From NCBI GenBank assembly GCA_017506865.1, contig JAFCMP010000123.1, positions 124,001-188,000 on the forward strand: a stretch of 64,000 bases of DNA. Reading direction: 5' to 3'. The notes under the pieces were generated by a model. It was not told where the DNA came from. It was given only the letters and a program-made list of their open reading frames with translations, and ran no database searches. This stretch comes from Tribonema minus (lineage: Eukaryota > Sar > Xanthophyceae > Tribonematales > Tribonemataceae). Shown here one piece after another: positions 24,401-30,944 of the stretch; the stretch's first letter is position 1; each line of letters begins with the position of its first letter. The translations under genes were made by a program, and so were the position numbers.

Positions 24401-27400
24401 AACCTTCAAGCGCGCAGTGCTCATCTTTTACAGCCCAAAGTTGATTAGAAGTAATAACATAAAGTTAACGGGAAAAACAACTAGGTTGCTTTGTTTTTTT
24501 AAATACAAACTCTTTGTTATTTTCTACAGCCATCAATATGATTTGAAAGCTGTAGAAAAATATGGATCAAGGTAGCAAAATTAGAAACTTAAGGAATGAG
24601 TCATTTTGGTTTAATAAGCGTGGGACAGTTGGTGCTTCAGAACCGTGTATCTCAACTTCAACGAAAAGCTACAAACTTCAAAGGGGCTGCCGTGCTCACC
24701 GCTTGTGGGCTCGTCCAGGAACAGCAGCCCAAGCGGTGCTTCAAGATGTATCGACTGTAATGAAAAGAGCGCAGAACTTCAAGCGCGCAGTGCTCAGAAC
24801 TGCAAATGAAAAATGACAAACTTCAAGAAGTGTTGCGCGCAGTGCTCACCGCTCGTGGGCTCGTCCAGGAACAGCAGCGCACTCAATATCTGTTTCAGGT
24901 ACCTGAGTCGCAAACTAGAAAGCGCAGCACTGCGTCGCCGTCGTTTCGTACAGCCCAAAGGTGCTTTATTGAAGTACCCCAACTTCAATGAAAAGGTGCA
25001 AACTTCAAGGGGATACACGCAGAGCTCACCGCTTGTGGGCTCGTCCAGGAACAGCAGCGGCGGCACGGCGATGATCTCTGTGCCTATGCTGAGCCTGAGG
25101 GCAAAAAAGCATACAGGGCAAGGAGAGGTGTGAGCGCTGCTCGTGACCATACCACCAACAGGAAGCCATGCGTACGCACATCGGATGATCTGTTTGCCGT
25201 TGATGCCCACGCATGTACGTGTCAACCTGCTTGCACACCGCCCCATTGTCACCGCCACAATGCCCCCAATTGCAAGCCATACGCAAAATTCACCATTTCA
25301 CCAGTCAGCCGCTTATGCCCCACATGAGCGCGTCGCCTAGATATGATGCATGCTATATGCACCAAGCCTCATAGGGCGTCCACCATGGTCGCCGTGACAC
25401 CGTCTGTAACAGGGAGCCACAACGTCACTAATAAACATTGCATACCTGCCTTTTCATCTGCCCACCGCTGGTGCAGCACGTGAGGGCATTGCTGACGACG
25501 CTGTCCATGCACTCCTGCAGCCCCATCATTGTCATCACCACAACGCCACTCATTTATCATTGCAAACATGAGAAGAAGCCATCGCATACCTACTGTTCCA
25601 TCTGCCTGGCGCTGATGCCGCGCGTTAGCGCTCACACGCGGCATCAGCGGCGGACAGATGAAACGGTAGGTATGCAATTGGCTCTTCTTCATTAGGGCGT
25701 TGTGGCGATGATTAAGCAGTGGCGTTGTTACGATGACAAAAAACGGGGCTGCAGGAGTGCATGGACAGCGTCGTGGGCGATGCGCACATCGCCAACGACG
25801 CTGTCCATGCACTCCTGCAGGCCCATACTTGTAATTGCAACAACGCCGCTAACGAAGAGCCATGCAGATACATACCGTTTCATCTGCCCGCCGCTGATGC
25901 CGCGCGTGAGCCGTTGCTGACAACGCTGACCATGCACTACTGCAGCCCATATTTGTTATCGCAAGAACACCACCAATAAAGAGCCATTGCATACCTACCG
26001 TTATATCTGTCCGCCGCTGATGCTGCGCGTGAGCGCGTCGCCCACGACGCTGTCCATGCACTCCTGCAGCCCCACTATTGTCATGACAACAACGCCACCA
26101 TCCTGAAACCACGCACTGCATACAACGGGACTGACCATTTCATCTGCCCGCCGCTGATGCCGCGTGTCAGCGCGTCACCAACCACGCTGTCCATGCACTC
26201 CTGCAGCCCCCCTATTGTCATCGCAACAACGCCACCATCCTCCAACCATGCACACAGTAAAAACGAACTGAGCGCACACCGCATCGAACTGACCGTTTCA
26301 TCTGCCCGCCGCTGATGCCGCGCGTGAGCGCGTCGCCCACGACGCTGTCCATGCACTCCTGCAGCCCGAGCATGGCGGCGATCTGGCCCACGCGCGCGTG
26401 CCGCTGCTGAGCGCTGAGGCTCTCGGGCAGGCGCAGCTGCGCCGCAAAGTGCAGCGTCTCGCGCACCGTGAAGGCCGCCAGGTGGACGTCGTTCTGCTCC
26501 ACATACGCGCTGCAGCGCCGAATCTGCACGCACCAAGCGCAAAAGTCCAGCTTTATACGCATATACTTCGGAAGTGTGAGAATTGATCTGAGTTGAGCGC
26601 TGCTGCACGCGTCTCGCACACCATACAGGCCGCCAGGTGGACGTCATTCTGCTCCACGTACGCACTGCAGCGCAGAATCTGCAAGCACAAGACGCGCGTC
26701 CAAAGTGGTTTTATTCAAGAAAACATCATTATTGGTGGAAGGCACTTGCGGCTAACCATCCCTTGTCACCTAGAGCTCTACGATCTTTTGATTCGTTTTC
26801 ATCATATGTTATCTGTCTGAGCACTGCTGTATGCGTCACGTGATGGTACTTGAAGTCTGCGAAATGAGCTGAGTTGAGCGCTGCCGCATGTGTCACAGGG
26901 TACGCGAAGGCCGCGCCAGGTGGACGTCGTTCTGCTCCACGTGTGCACTGCAACGCAGTGTCCGCAAGCACCAGGCGTGTCCAGGGAGTATATCTATATG
27001 TCAATACATATACTTCTGTTCTGTCTGAGCGCTGCTGTATGCGTCACGTGGCACTTGAAATGTGAGAAGCTGAGTTGAGCACTGCTGGCATGCGTCACAC
27101 AGTACGTGAAGGCCGCCAGGAGGACGATGTTCTGCTCAATGTACGCGCTGCAGCGCAGTATCTGCACGCATACCAAGCGCACGCCCAACAAGTATTTTCT
27201 TTTCTGCTTGAACGCTGCTGTACGCGTTTTGTGGTGCTTGAAGTGTGAGAAATGATCGGAGTTGAGCGCTGCCGCATGCGTCACATCACTTAAAGATCGC
27301 GCCAGGAAGACGTCGTTCTAGTGCACTGTGCGCGCTGCAGCGCAGAATCTGCAAGCACCATGCGCGCTTCCAGCAAGTATTTCGTGTCTGTCCAAGCGCT

Positions 27401-30277
27401 GCTGTACGCGTCACACGGTCGTTGAAGTGTGAGAAATGATCTGAGCTGAGCGCTGCCGCATGCGTCACATCACTTAAGATCGCGCCAGGCGGACGTCGCT
27501 CTAGTGCACCGTACACGCTGCAGCGCAGTATCTGCGGCAGAACGGTCAGGGTCGAGTCTCTGAGTCGAGTGTTTGTGTGCGCGTACTGGCAGTTCGGGAA
27601 AGAAGTCACATATATGAGGGAGCAGCAAGAAGAGTTTGTGGAACGCGGCGAGGTGCATCATCTTGTGCGCCGGACATACCTAATTCTAGGTATACTCGAA
27701 GTATATACATGGCCATATGAGCGCATCTGCGCGCTCCGCTTGACTAACGCAGGAGAAAACAGAATGTGTGCGGAATCAGCGGCACATAGGCGGGACAAAC
27801 AAGGCTTGAAGTACTGCAGTGAAAACTGGGCTCGCAGCAAAGTGGTGCTTGAACCTCAACACACTTCAACAAGGTCGCAGAGTTGGAAGAAGACAGTTTT
27901 TTCACAAGAGAAGAGTGTGGCTGAGTGGAGTTGCGAGTACACGGCACTAGAGTTATCAGTACACTTTGAGCACACGGGGGGGGGGGGGCACATGGGCGAG
28001 GACGTAGGGGGGGATCTCTGGATGCCATTGGGCGGCGTCGTTTGAGTGGTTGCCATTGAGACACTTTCAAACCGACACATGACACGTAGATTCCGTACAG
28101 CAAGCTTAGATGCCATTCATCTGTACACGGCACCTGATTCGTCAGCAATTCGCCGTTGAACGCAATGGTCCCCGCCACGAAGCCCTCCTGCTTGCGCCCG
28201 GCAATGAGGTCGAGCAGTGTGGACTTGCCTGCGCCGCTCGCACCCTGCATATGGACACCAAATCACCCAAAATCAAACCAGTACACAAAAAAAATGTAAT
28301 AAAAAACTTCAAAGTAAGTTGGTGCCTGATTGTTTGAAGCCCTGCATGTGCACATCAAACCACCCAAAAATCAAGCTTCAAAAAACACAGTATTTCTTCA
28401 TTTATTTACTTACAGTAGTTGGTCGCGTTATTTCGCGTAACCAACTAAGACTCATCCTTAGTTGACTACGCTCTTTGGCATAACCAACTAAGAAAAGAAG
28501 TTGAAAAAATACACATTGCCGAATTGTTTGAACAACTGATAATCATGAGGTAGTCATTATGACACACCATTGTTTTCACCATTGAGTGTACTGGAATTTC
28601 ACTACATCTCAACTGTCGCAAATCTGCAATTTACGTGGTAGAGTGGCTTTTCAGGGGCGCAGAGGTGTGGGTGTTGCATATAGGATGCCTGCATGCAGAC
28701 GCCAGCAACAGTTAGTCTGACTTGGAGTGAAGTCATTGAACAAAATAGCATCTGTGCAGTCCCCACACTAGTCAATGCGAAATCTTCATGACAACAGCCT
28801 CTCGGCGAATGACACGACGCAAGCAACACAGGACAAAAGCATCTGTATCACAATAAGTGCATCTCAGAGTATGATGCTGACAACATCTTTCATGCAGCAA
28901 GTCTTGAAGGTGTGCATAGGAAGGTGGTCACCACGTGCTCATGAAAGAGCGAAGAGCGGCTGGTCTTGCTTACTACTTTCAGGTGATGTGCGCAACGGAT
29001 GTGCGGCCGCAAGCGCAATATGTAGTTGCTGCTGTCACAGTAATACGCATTGAGTGTATGGCAAGAGCACAGCGCCTGTGAGTGGAATGACTGAGCAGCT
29101 GATGAAAGTGCCTACAGGGCCTACACCGCGCGGGGGAAAGGGGGGGATGGGGATCCCAAATGGCTACATGCAGGGAACCACAAGTTCACGAACTTCATAC
29201 GCTACTGTAGGTCTGCTGTCATTGTTGTGATTGCAAAGTTGTAGCGCGTGCATCGCTTGCAAAAGCCGTTGCTCGCGCGTCCGATGCGCTGCGTTGTGAA
29301 GCGCACAACAGCATGCCAGTGCATGCCTCACAGCACGGCATGCACAGTTATTGTGGGCTGTAAATTAGGATAGATAGTGGGGGCAAATTTGTGTCCTGAA
29401 CAGCACCTGCCAAGCATGTGAGACCGCGATTTCGAACTACGCTGTGCTGTGGAGCGTGATGCCTCTCTGCTAAGCGTACACGCAACATGGGTGCCTGCTG
29501 TGATCGAAGCTTGGCCTTATCCATGATACGTATCAAATTTGAGAAGACATGTTATATTCCTTCACAGCATATCCATGACGTCCACCAACTTGTTAGCATA
29601 GTCAGGCTCCTGACACACTTATTGTGTTCAGTGATGTCACTAGCGTGTGTGCGAGGTCAGGCTCCTGACGGACCCATTGTGTTCAGTGCTGCCGTGGTGC
29701 AATGCACGCAGAGACACAAACTGGAACGACCATTTGTGTCAATACACTGCAATGAATGTTGGCTTCAGAGAAAAGCCATGGAAATGTAGATGGCACCAAT
29801 TGTGCTTCATGACAGCTACTAACAGAAGGCGGATGGTAACACAGTGCGATCGTGCAATTTTGCAACTTTCGTCCACGTGTCTGCTGCACTCACCATGACA
29901 GCAACCATTTCGCCTGGCCTCGCCTCGAAGCTGATGTCGTGCAGCAGCAGCTTCCTGCTCCTATCCCTGGTCTGAATCGCATAAGATAGAGCCTCCACGT
30001 GAACTGCGATGCCTCCTCCCTCCACTCCGGCACTCAGCAAGGGCACATCGTGCTGACCGTTCTCCCATTCGTCAAGCGAAATGTAAGCGTCCCGGGGTGA
30101 TCCGCTGGGTGCCTTCTGCACCCTGGCTCCAAATAGAGACTCCTGGAGCTGCTCTACAGTCGTCTCGACTGTGCCGGAAGGCGCAGGTGCCGGTGTAATG
30201 GCGGCATCGCCGAAGGCAGTGTCATCGTCTTCTTCGGATGCGTATGAGTAAGTAAGGTTTGCCCCCGATTGCATCAT
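335..30277 (-). CDS. ABCG: Full-size ABCG (PDR-type) ABC transporter, 21 exons, 3' end outside window
   Basis: Probable ATP-driven membrane exporter with the ABCG order NBD1-TMD1-NBD2-TMD2. I joined 21 exons by GT-AG boundaries; all 20 junctions keep frame, giving 3,992 coding bases (about 1,330 residues). Exons: 29894-30277, 28134-28244, 26294-26523, 25030-25094, 22612-22818, 20033-20185, 18911-19188, 17397-17562, 15946-16190, 14825-15016, 12980-13051, 11793-12086, 10542-10702, 9616-9754, 7893-8000, 6202-6447, 5312-5458, 4075-4357, 2831-3140, 1628-1671, 335-491. Both NBDs have intact Walker A, Q-loop, signature, Walker B and H-loop motifs, so both sites look competent. TMD2 is cut by the window edge. 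Introns of about 740-2,430 bp hold most of the length and are full of partial exon copies. Substrate unknown. Family assignment is firm; single exon edges are predictions. Confidence 0.92.
541..905 (-). repeat. Four tandem partial copies of the exon 21 acceptor region
   Basis: Units at about 547-606, 659-738, 773-850 and 877-905 repeat the branch/acceptor side of intron 20. Three of them (659-738, 773-850, 877-905) also include the first bases of exon 21. Each keeps a usable AG at the exon boundary. Confidence 0.85.
1628..1671 (-). CDS. ABCG: ABCG exon 20: 44-base micro-exon of TMD2
   Basis: Residues 1264-1279: [14 protein letters not shown]. Phase 2 in and phase 1 out both match the neighbours. 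Placed before exon 21 it aligns with the RSWLSLMRD helix entry of TMD1. Short, so supported mainly by phase and by this internal homology. Confidence 0.68.
1690..2175 (-). repeat. Tandem units of about 95-135 bp in intron 19
   Basis: Four diverged units recognised by a shared core at about 1767, 1862, 1996 and 2094. The same sequence runs into the acceptor side of micro-exon 20, so the array extends that splice junction. Confidence 0.75.
2388..2690 (-). repeat. Copies of the exon 19 3' end with donor
   Basis: Two fragments (2388-2412 and about 2645-2690) repeat the last codons of exon 19; the second also has a GT at the donor position. Confidence 0.75.
2831..3140 (-). CDS. ABCG: ABCG exon 19: NBD2-TMD2 linker
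   Basis: Residues 1161-1264. [13 protein letters not shown] matches the NPAD linker motif, followed by a Gly-rich stretch and WAQCLVLTH at the entry to TMD2. A poly-C tract on the coding strand (3171-3186) lies before the acceptor. A hidden small intron in the Gly-rich part cannot be excluded. Confidence 0.75.
3225..3335 (-). repeat. Copy of exon 19 5' end and acceptor
   Basis: About 110 bp matching the Ala-coding start of exon 19 and the bases before it, located upstream in intron 18. Confidence 0.7.
4075..4357 (-). CDS. ABCG: ABCG exon 18: end of NBD2 and Ala-rich insertion
   Basis: Residues 1067-1161. [20 protein letters not shown] is the canonical segment after the H-loop. About 70 Ala/Ser-rich residues follow, unusual at this point in the family. 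It ends in phase 1 at GTGAGC. Confidence 0.82.
4801..5240 (-). repeat. Degraded tandem copies of the exon 17 3' end and donor
   Basis: Copies near 4801-4865, 4975-5050 and 5150-5235 repeat the H-loop-coding end of exon 17 plus intron sequence. Most reading frames are broken. Confidence 0.8.
5312..5458 (-). CDS. ABCG: ABCG exon 17: NBD2 Walker B, D-loop, H-loop
   Basis: Residues 1018-1066. [19 protein letters not shown] gives Walker B with the catalytic Glu and the D-loop; TTIHQPSPE carries the switch His. Phase 0 at both ends, donor GTACTT. Three to four degraded copies of its 3' end lie at 4801-5240. Confidence 0.92.
5755..6130 (-). repeat. Array of copies of the NBD2 signature exon end
   Basis: About five to six copies of the last 25-45 bases of exon 16 (coding KRLSIAVE) with donor-like GT, spaced roughly 60-120 bp apart; the unit at 6085-6130 is nearly intact. 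Confidence 0.85.
6202..6447 (-). CDS. ABCG: ABCG exon 16: NBD2 Q-loop to signature
   Basis: Residues 936-1017. [20 protein letters not shown] is followed by the signature [16 protein letters not shown]. Donor GTGGGT. Its 3' end is copied about six times downstream and its 5' end once upstream. Confidence 0.93.
6609..6690 (-). repeat. Copy of exon 16 5' end and acceptor
   Basis: About 80 bp nearly identical to 6415-6480, coding [13 protein letters not shown] and preceded by the same CAG acceptor. It could serve as an alternative acceptor. Confidence 0.85.
7893..8000 (-). CDS. ABCG: ABCG exon 15: NBD2 Walker A second half
   Basis: Residues 900-935. Begins [11 protein letters not shown], directly completing the P-loop of exon 14, and ends YVMQ at the Q-loop. 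Phase 0 at both ends, donor GTGAGG. Confidence 0.92.
8299..8342. repeat. Interstitial CCCTAA telomere-like array
   Basis: About seven near-perfect units inside ABCG intron 14. Shorter blocks occur near 1374, 3801, 7106, 7441, 7580, 9961, 10081, 10420, 12117, 12314, 13368, 13446, 16650, 16788, 16903, 19706 and 23953. Confidence 0.92.
8803..9505 (-). repeat. Tandem copies of the exon 14 3' end plus intron 14
   Basis: Copies of the P-loop-coding exon end with donor at 9306-9410 and 9455-9505. Intron blocks 8803-8990 and 9157-9310 are also similar to each other, so exon end and intron were copied together. Confidence 0.82.
9616..9754 (-). CDS. ABCG: ABCG exon 14: NBD2 start and Walker A first half
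   Basis: Residues 853-899. [20 protein letters not shown] and GPSGAGK; the intron splits the P-loop right after the Lys. Poly-C on the coding strand precedes the acceptor. Two donor-side copies lie at 9306-9410 and 9455-9505. Confidence 0.92.
10205..10412 (-). repeat. Copies of the exon 13 3' end and donor
   Basis: Two diverged units (10205-10262, 10348-10412) match the last exon 13 codons and donor region. Confidence 0.72.
10542..10702 (-). CDS. ABCG: ABCG exon 13: linker before NBD2
   Basis: Residues 800-853. Hydrophilic linker beginning [18 protein letters not shown], with an acidic dileucine. It ends with two bases that complete a Ser codon with exon 14; without this exon the frame from exon 12 to exon 14 does not close. 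Two upstream copies of its 5' end and two downstream copies of its 3' end are present. Confidence 0.78.
10843..11150 (-). repeat. Two copies of exon 13 5' part with acceptor
   Basis: Units at 10843-10940 and 11066-11150 code for the same [14 protein letters not shown] start and keep the acceptor. A period of about 225 bp includes upstream intron sequence. Confidence 0.87.
11370..11640 (-). repeat. Copies of the exon 12 3' end and donor
   Basis: 11370-11462 and 11590-11640 repeat parts of 11718-11850, the Asp-rich exon end and the intron start. Confidence 0.72.
11793..12086 (-). CDS. ABCG: ABCG exon 12: TMD1 last helix and inter-half linker
   Basis: Residues 702-799. [14 protein letters not shown] precedes the last TMD1 helix ([19 protein letters not shown]). 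A hydrophilic linker ending in a run of Asp residues follows, as expected between the two halves of a full-size ABCG protein. Confidence 0.87.
12160..12450 (-). repeat. Copies of exon 12 5' end and acceptor
   Basis: 12215-12310 nearly repeats the EQLLDVYGF-coding start of exon 12; 12385-12450 repeats only the intron side. Confidence 0.78.
12980..13051 (-). CDS. ABCG: ABCG exon 11: TMD1 extracellular-loop segment
   Basis: A 72-base exon, residues 678-701: [16 protein letters not shown], which matches the conserved P-x-RW-x-x-x-G/A-x-x-x-N-x-F region of ABCG membrane domains. A G/A-rich run at 13070-13100 is a C-rich pyrimidine tract on the coding strand just before the acceptor. Confidence 0.82.
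13640..13760. repeat. Direct duplication of about 85 bp in intron 10
   Basis: The block with ACTTCAAGTGGCCTACTTGAAG occurs twice, at about 13647-13690 and 13721-13765; each copy contains a short inverted repeat. Confidence 0.7.
14060..14815 (-). repeat. Exon 10 3' end copies in an AACTTCAAGAAG minisatellite
   Basis: Copies of the IIGLRW-coding exon end with donor at about 14145-14190, 14425-14490 and 14620-14690 lie in a region rich in the short repeat AACTTCAAGAAGAAGTTGG. Confidence 0.82.
14825..15016 (-). CDS. ABCG: ABCG exon 10: TMD1 helices
   Basis: Residues 614-677. [20 protein letters not shown] and a second hydrophobic stretch ([13 protein letters not shown]) are membrane helices of TMD1. 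Phase 0 at both ends, donor GTGAGC. Confidence 0.88.
15098..15620 (-). repeat. Copies of exon 10 5' part and acceptor
   Basis: Units at 15098-15200 (nearly identical, [10 protein letters not shown]-coding), about 15405-15470 and 15560-15620. Confidence 0.8.
15750..15935 (-). repeat. Three tandem copies of the exon 9 donor junction
   Basis: Units of about 62 bp repeat the PANW-coding exon end, the GTGAGT donor and the intron start, progressively degraded away from the exon. Confidence 0.83.
15946..16190 (-). CDS. ABCG: ABCG exon 9: TMD1 middle helices
   Basis: Residues 532-613. Contains two hydrophobic helices around the family motif [16 protein letters not shown] (compare YRERA-GLY of ABCG proteins). 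The acceptor CAG joins in phase with exon 8. Three tandem copies of its 3' end with donor follow in intron 9. Confidence 0.88.
16345..16562 (-). pseudogene. Intron-less copy spanning the exon 8/exon 9 junction
   Basis: One continuous frame codes [20 protein letters not shown], then [12 protein letters not shown], then [18 protein letters not shown]. The exon 8 end and exon 9 start are thus joined with eight extra residues and no intron. It lies inside intron 8. Confidence 0.88.
16680..17320 (-). repeat. Copies of the exon 8 3' end with donor in intron 8
   Basis: Units at about 16680-16740, 16935-17010, 17085-17155 and 17225-17310 code variants of [12 protein letters not shown]; several keep a CGTGAGT donor. 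Confidence 0.86.
17397..17562 (-). CDS. ABCG: ABCG exon 8: TMD1 first helices
   Basis: Residues 477-532. [12 protein letters not shown] and a hydrophobic helix ([15 protein letters not shown]) match the start of an ABC2-type membrane domain. It ends DPITRDLT in phase 1 at GTGAGT. Several copies of both ends lie in introns 7 and 8. Confidence 0.88.
17718..18545 (-). repeat. Five copies of the exon 8 acceptor junction
   Basis: Near 17718-17765, 17915-17962, 18125-18166, 18305-18352 and 18512-18545; each repeats VMWRSWL-coding bases and most include the CAG acceptor, with a period near 200 bp. Confidence 0.86.
18566..18770 (-). repeat. Two copies of the exon 7 3' end with donor
   Basis: 18566-18625 and 18692-18765 repeat the [17 protein letters not shown]-coding end plus donor-side intron. 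Confidence 0.83.
18911..19188 (-). CDS. ABCG: ABCG exon 7: Ser-rich linker and TMD1 connector
   Basis: Residues 384-476. A Ser/Pro/Arg-rich low-complexity linker is followed by [20 protein letters not shown] and a segment leading to the first membrane helix. Phase 2/0 and 1/2 joins agree with exons 6 and 8. Confidence 0.82.
19790..19940 (-). repeat. Copy of exon 6 3' end, donor and intron start
   Basis: About 145 bp matching 19935-20080, including the GTGAGT donor and flanking intron. Confidence 0.8.
20033..20185 (-). CDS. ABCG: ABCG exon 6: NBD1-TMD1 linker
   Basis: Residues 333-384. [14 protein letters not shown] matches the position of the NPAD(F) linker motif that follows ABCG nucleotide-binding domains. 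On the coding strand a long poly-C run (20205-20235 region) stands directly before the acceptor. Confidence 0.82.
21195..21830. pseudogene. Inverted pair of ankyrin-repeat gene fragments in ABCG intron 5
   Basis: A fragment coding [20 protein letters not shown] (minus strand, about 21560-21830) faces a diverged plus-strand copy (about 21195-21470). A 60 bp direct repeat lies between at 21381-21440 and 21533-21600. Reading frames are broken. This is a different ankyrin type from the gene at 35317. Confidence 0.72.
21876..21933. repeat. Head-to-head telomere-like repeat
   Basis: About four TTAGGG units run straight into about five CCCTAA-type units, giving an inverted junction near 21902. Confidence 0.92.
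21958..22135 (+). repeat. Dispersed repeat, copy A
   Basis: About 180 bp matching 33556-33730 in opposite orientation, with a shared tail containing CACCTAGAGCTCTACGATC. Partial copies lie at 22393-22437, 23041-23085 and 26730-26808. No coding capacity; probably a short non-autonomous transposon. Confidence 0.72.
22250..22590 (-). repeat. Copies of exon 5 3' end, donor and intron
   Basis: 22440-22510 repeats the YFSSLPL-coding exon end. Blocks 22305-22390 and 22535-22610 repeat the intron sequence after it. Confidence 0.78.
22612..22818 (-). CDS. ABCG: ABCG exon 5: NBD1 D-loop and H-loop
   Basis: Residues 264-333. GLDSAASLG (D-loop) is followed by [11 protein letters not shown] with the switch His, then the ABCG-typical [14 protein letters not shown] segment. 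The donor is GTAAGC. Copies of its 5' end with acceptor lie upstream and copies of its 3' end lie downstream. Confidence 0.92.
   Translation of the reverse strand, partial: ASTALRRWASPRACGGSPRLSTTPSWRLYTSRRRRSSPSSTRSCCCWAGGRSTSGPLPTATSTSAACH
22930..23325 (-). repeat. Two copies of exon 5 5' end with acceptor
   Basis: 22930-23020 and 23238-23325 code LDSA-SLGIA-SLRRLA variants and retain the GCAG acceptor. Confidence 0.85.
23818..23848. repeat. Interstitial CCCTAA telomere-like array
   Basis: Five units in ABCG intron 4; a TTAGGG block of opposite orientation follows at 23953-23980. Confidence 0.9.
24697..24885 (-). repeat. Two copies of the exon 4 3' end and donor
   Basis: 24697-24735 and 24838-24885 repeat the [10 protein letters not shown]-coding bases followed by GTGAGC. 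Confidence 0.85.
25030..25094 (-). CDS. ABCG: ABCG exon 4: NBD1 Walker B
   Basis: A 65-base exon, residues 242-264. After the split Arg codon it reads [20 protein letters not shown], giving Walker B and the catalytic Glu. It ends after the first base of the D-loop Gly codon. Two partial copies with donors lie downstream. Confidence 0.9.
25440..26290 (-). repeat. Array of copies of the NBD1 signature exon end
   Basis: About six units of roughly 130-150 bp, each with the exon 3 end ([17 protein letters not shown] type) and following intron bases, lead up to the real exon at 26294. The nearest units are almost intact. Confidence 0.87.
26294..26523 (-). CDS. ABCG: ABCG exon 3: NBD1 Q-loop to ABC signature
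   Basis: Residues 166-242. Shows the Q-loop (YVEQNDVHL), [15 protein letters not shown] and the signature GISGGQMK. Ends in phase 2 at GTCAGT. Both ends of this exon are copied repeatedly into the flanking introns. Confidence 0.9.
26590..27530 (-). repeat. Five copies of exon 3 5' end and acceptor
   Basis: Units near 26590-26695, 26880-26970, 27075-27175, 27260-27355 and 27440-27535 repeat the [10 protein letters not shown]-coding start with its acceptor; frames are increasingly damaged away from the exon. Confidence 0.86.
26730..26808 (+). repeat. Dispersed repeat, partial copy C
   Basis: The last 80 bp of the copy A sequence, inside ABCG intron 2. Confidence 0.7.
27962..28125 (+). mobile_element. 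3' fragment of the R2-like element in ABCG intron 2
   Basis: About 160 bp clearly similar to the last coding bases and 3' UTR of the element at 41617-47117, in opposite orientation to it. Strongly 5' truncated and diverged, so an old insertion. Confidence 0.78.
28134..28244 (-). CDS. ABCG: ABCG exon 2: NBD1 Walker A
   Basis: Residues 129-165. Begins exactly at the P-loop GASGAGKST after a CAG acceptor, continues with LLDLIAGRK, and ends in phase 0. Its donor GTGCCG is weaker than the usual GTGAGT of this gene. A non-LTR element 3' fragment lies only about ten bases past the donor. Confidence 0.9.
28408..28495. repeat. Hairpin-forming sequence in intron 1
   Basis: AGTTGGTCGCG and CGCGTAACCAACT form a perfect-looking stem; a second AACCAACTAAG follows. 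Confidence 0.55.
28496..29893. other. Rest of ABCG intron 1
   Basis: No coding match, exon copies or telomere-like blocks recognised here. The sequence is less G/C-rich than the introns further left. Confidence 0.5.
29894..30277 (-). CDS. ABCG: ABCG exon 1: N-terminus and start of NBD1
   Basis: Residues 1-128. Start chosen at the first ATG of an ATG-ATG pair; an in-frame stop lies about 36 bases upstream. An acidic, Thr/Pro-rich N-terminal tail leads into the A-subdomain strand that begins NBD1 and ends at GEMVAVM, just before Walker A. Donor GTGAGT. TATAAG on the minus strand at 30311-30316 is a possible TATA element. Confidence 0.85.
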
Positions 30278-30614
30278 CGCTGATGTGTACAGCAGCCACA
30301 ACCTTGGAACTTATAAGCAGGGTCCAATGCACAGCAGAGGCGCTAGGTGCTGTCAGCACCGAACCCGGGTCCCAGATTTCTGATGATCCGAAGTTCAGTC
30401 GCCAGTTCCCGCGAGCTCGCCAATAGAAAGTGCTGTTGCGTTAGCATGCAATCAAAGTTTCTACAAGTGTTTGAAAGCAACTGCACCGCGCCTTCGACAG
30501 CGCAGTCGCAGTCGCTCACACAGTTCAAGTTGATGACCAACTTCATGTTGCACTTGTGAGCTCTGATGAGTCAGCTTGAGCGCAGTACAGCTCGAACTAC
30601 ATTTTGCAAAGCGG
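30278..30614. promoter_or_regulatory. Probable bidirectional promoter region
   Basis: 337 bp between two divergent start codons. TATAAG on the minus strand (30316-30311) is about 35 bases from the ABCG ATG. No clear element was found for the plus-strand gene. Confidence 0.5.
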
Positions 30615-30944
30615 ATGCCAATTATGGTCGCATCGCGCACACCGCTGTTGTCAGTGTTGGCAGCATCGCAACTTGCCTGTGGGCACAGCTTGGCACCAAT
30701 TCGGGCGGGATCCTGGGTCACACCTGCAGCGGCAGCGGGAAGCCGGTTGAGTGGGACCGGCGCGCTCAGAATAGCAAGTCATGCCTGCTCGATGAGCGGG
30801 CGCCAACGAGCCTCTGGGAGGCCGTCGCTGGACGACGTGGAGAGGATCAGCTTCGGCAAGGCAGCCAAGAAGAGGGGCACAGGCAGCCGCGGTGTGTGCC
30901 ACAGGCTGAATGCTGATGAGAGAGCAGAATGGGAACTAGCCAAG
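30615..30944 (+). CDS. Unknown gene, exon 1
   Basis: 110 codons from the first in-frame ATG to ELAK, donor GTCAGT. Includes the putative transit region, PSLDDVERISFGKAAKKRG and HRLNADERAEWELAK. Confidence 0.75.

Noticed and set aside
25440-27530. Regular repeats resembling a CRISPR array
   Set aside because: Units are 100-200 bp, diverged, contain exon edges and splice sites, and the region is eukaryotic.
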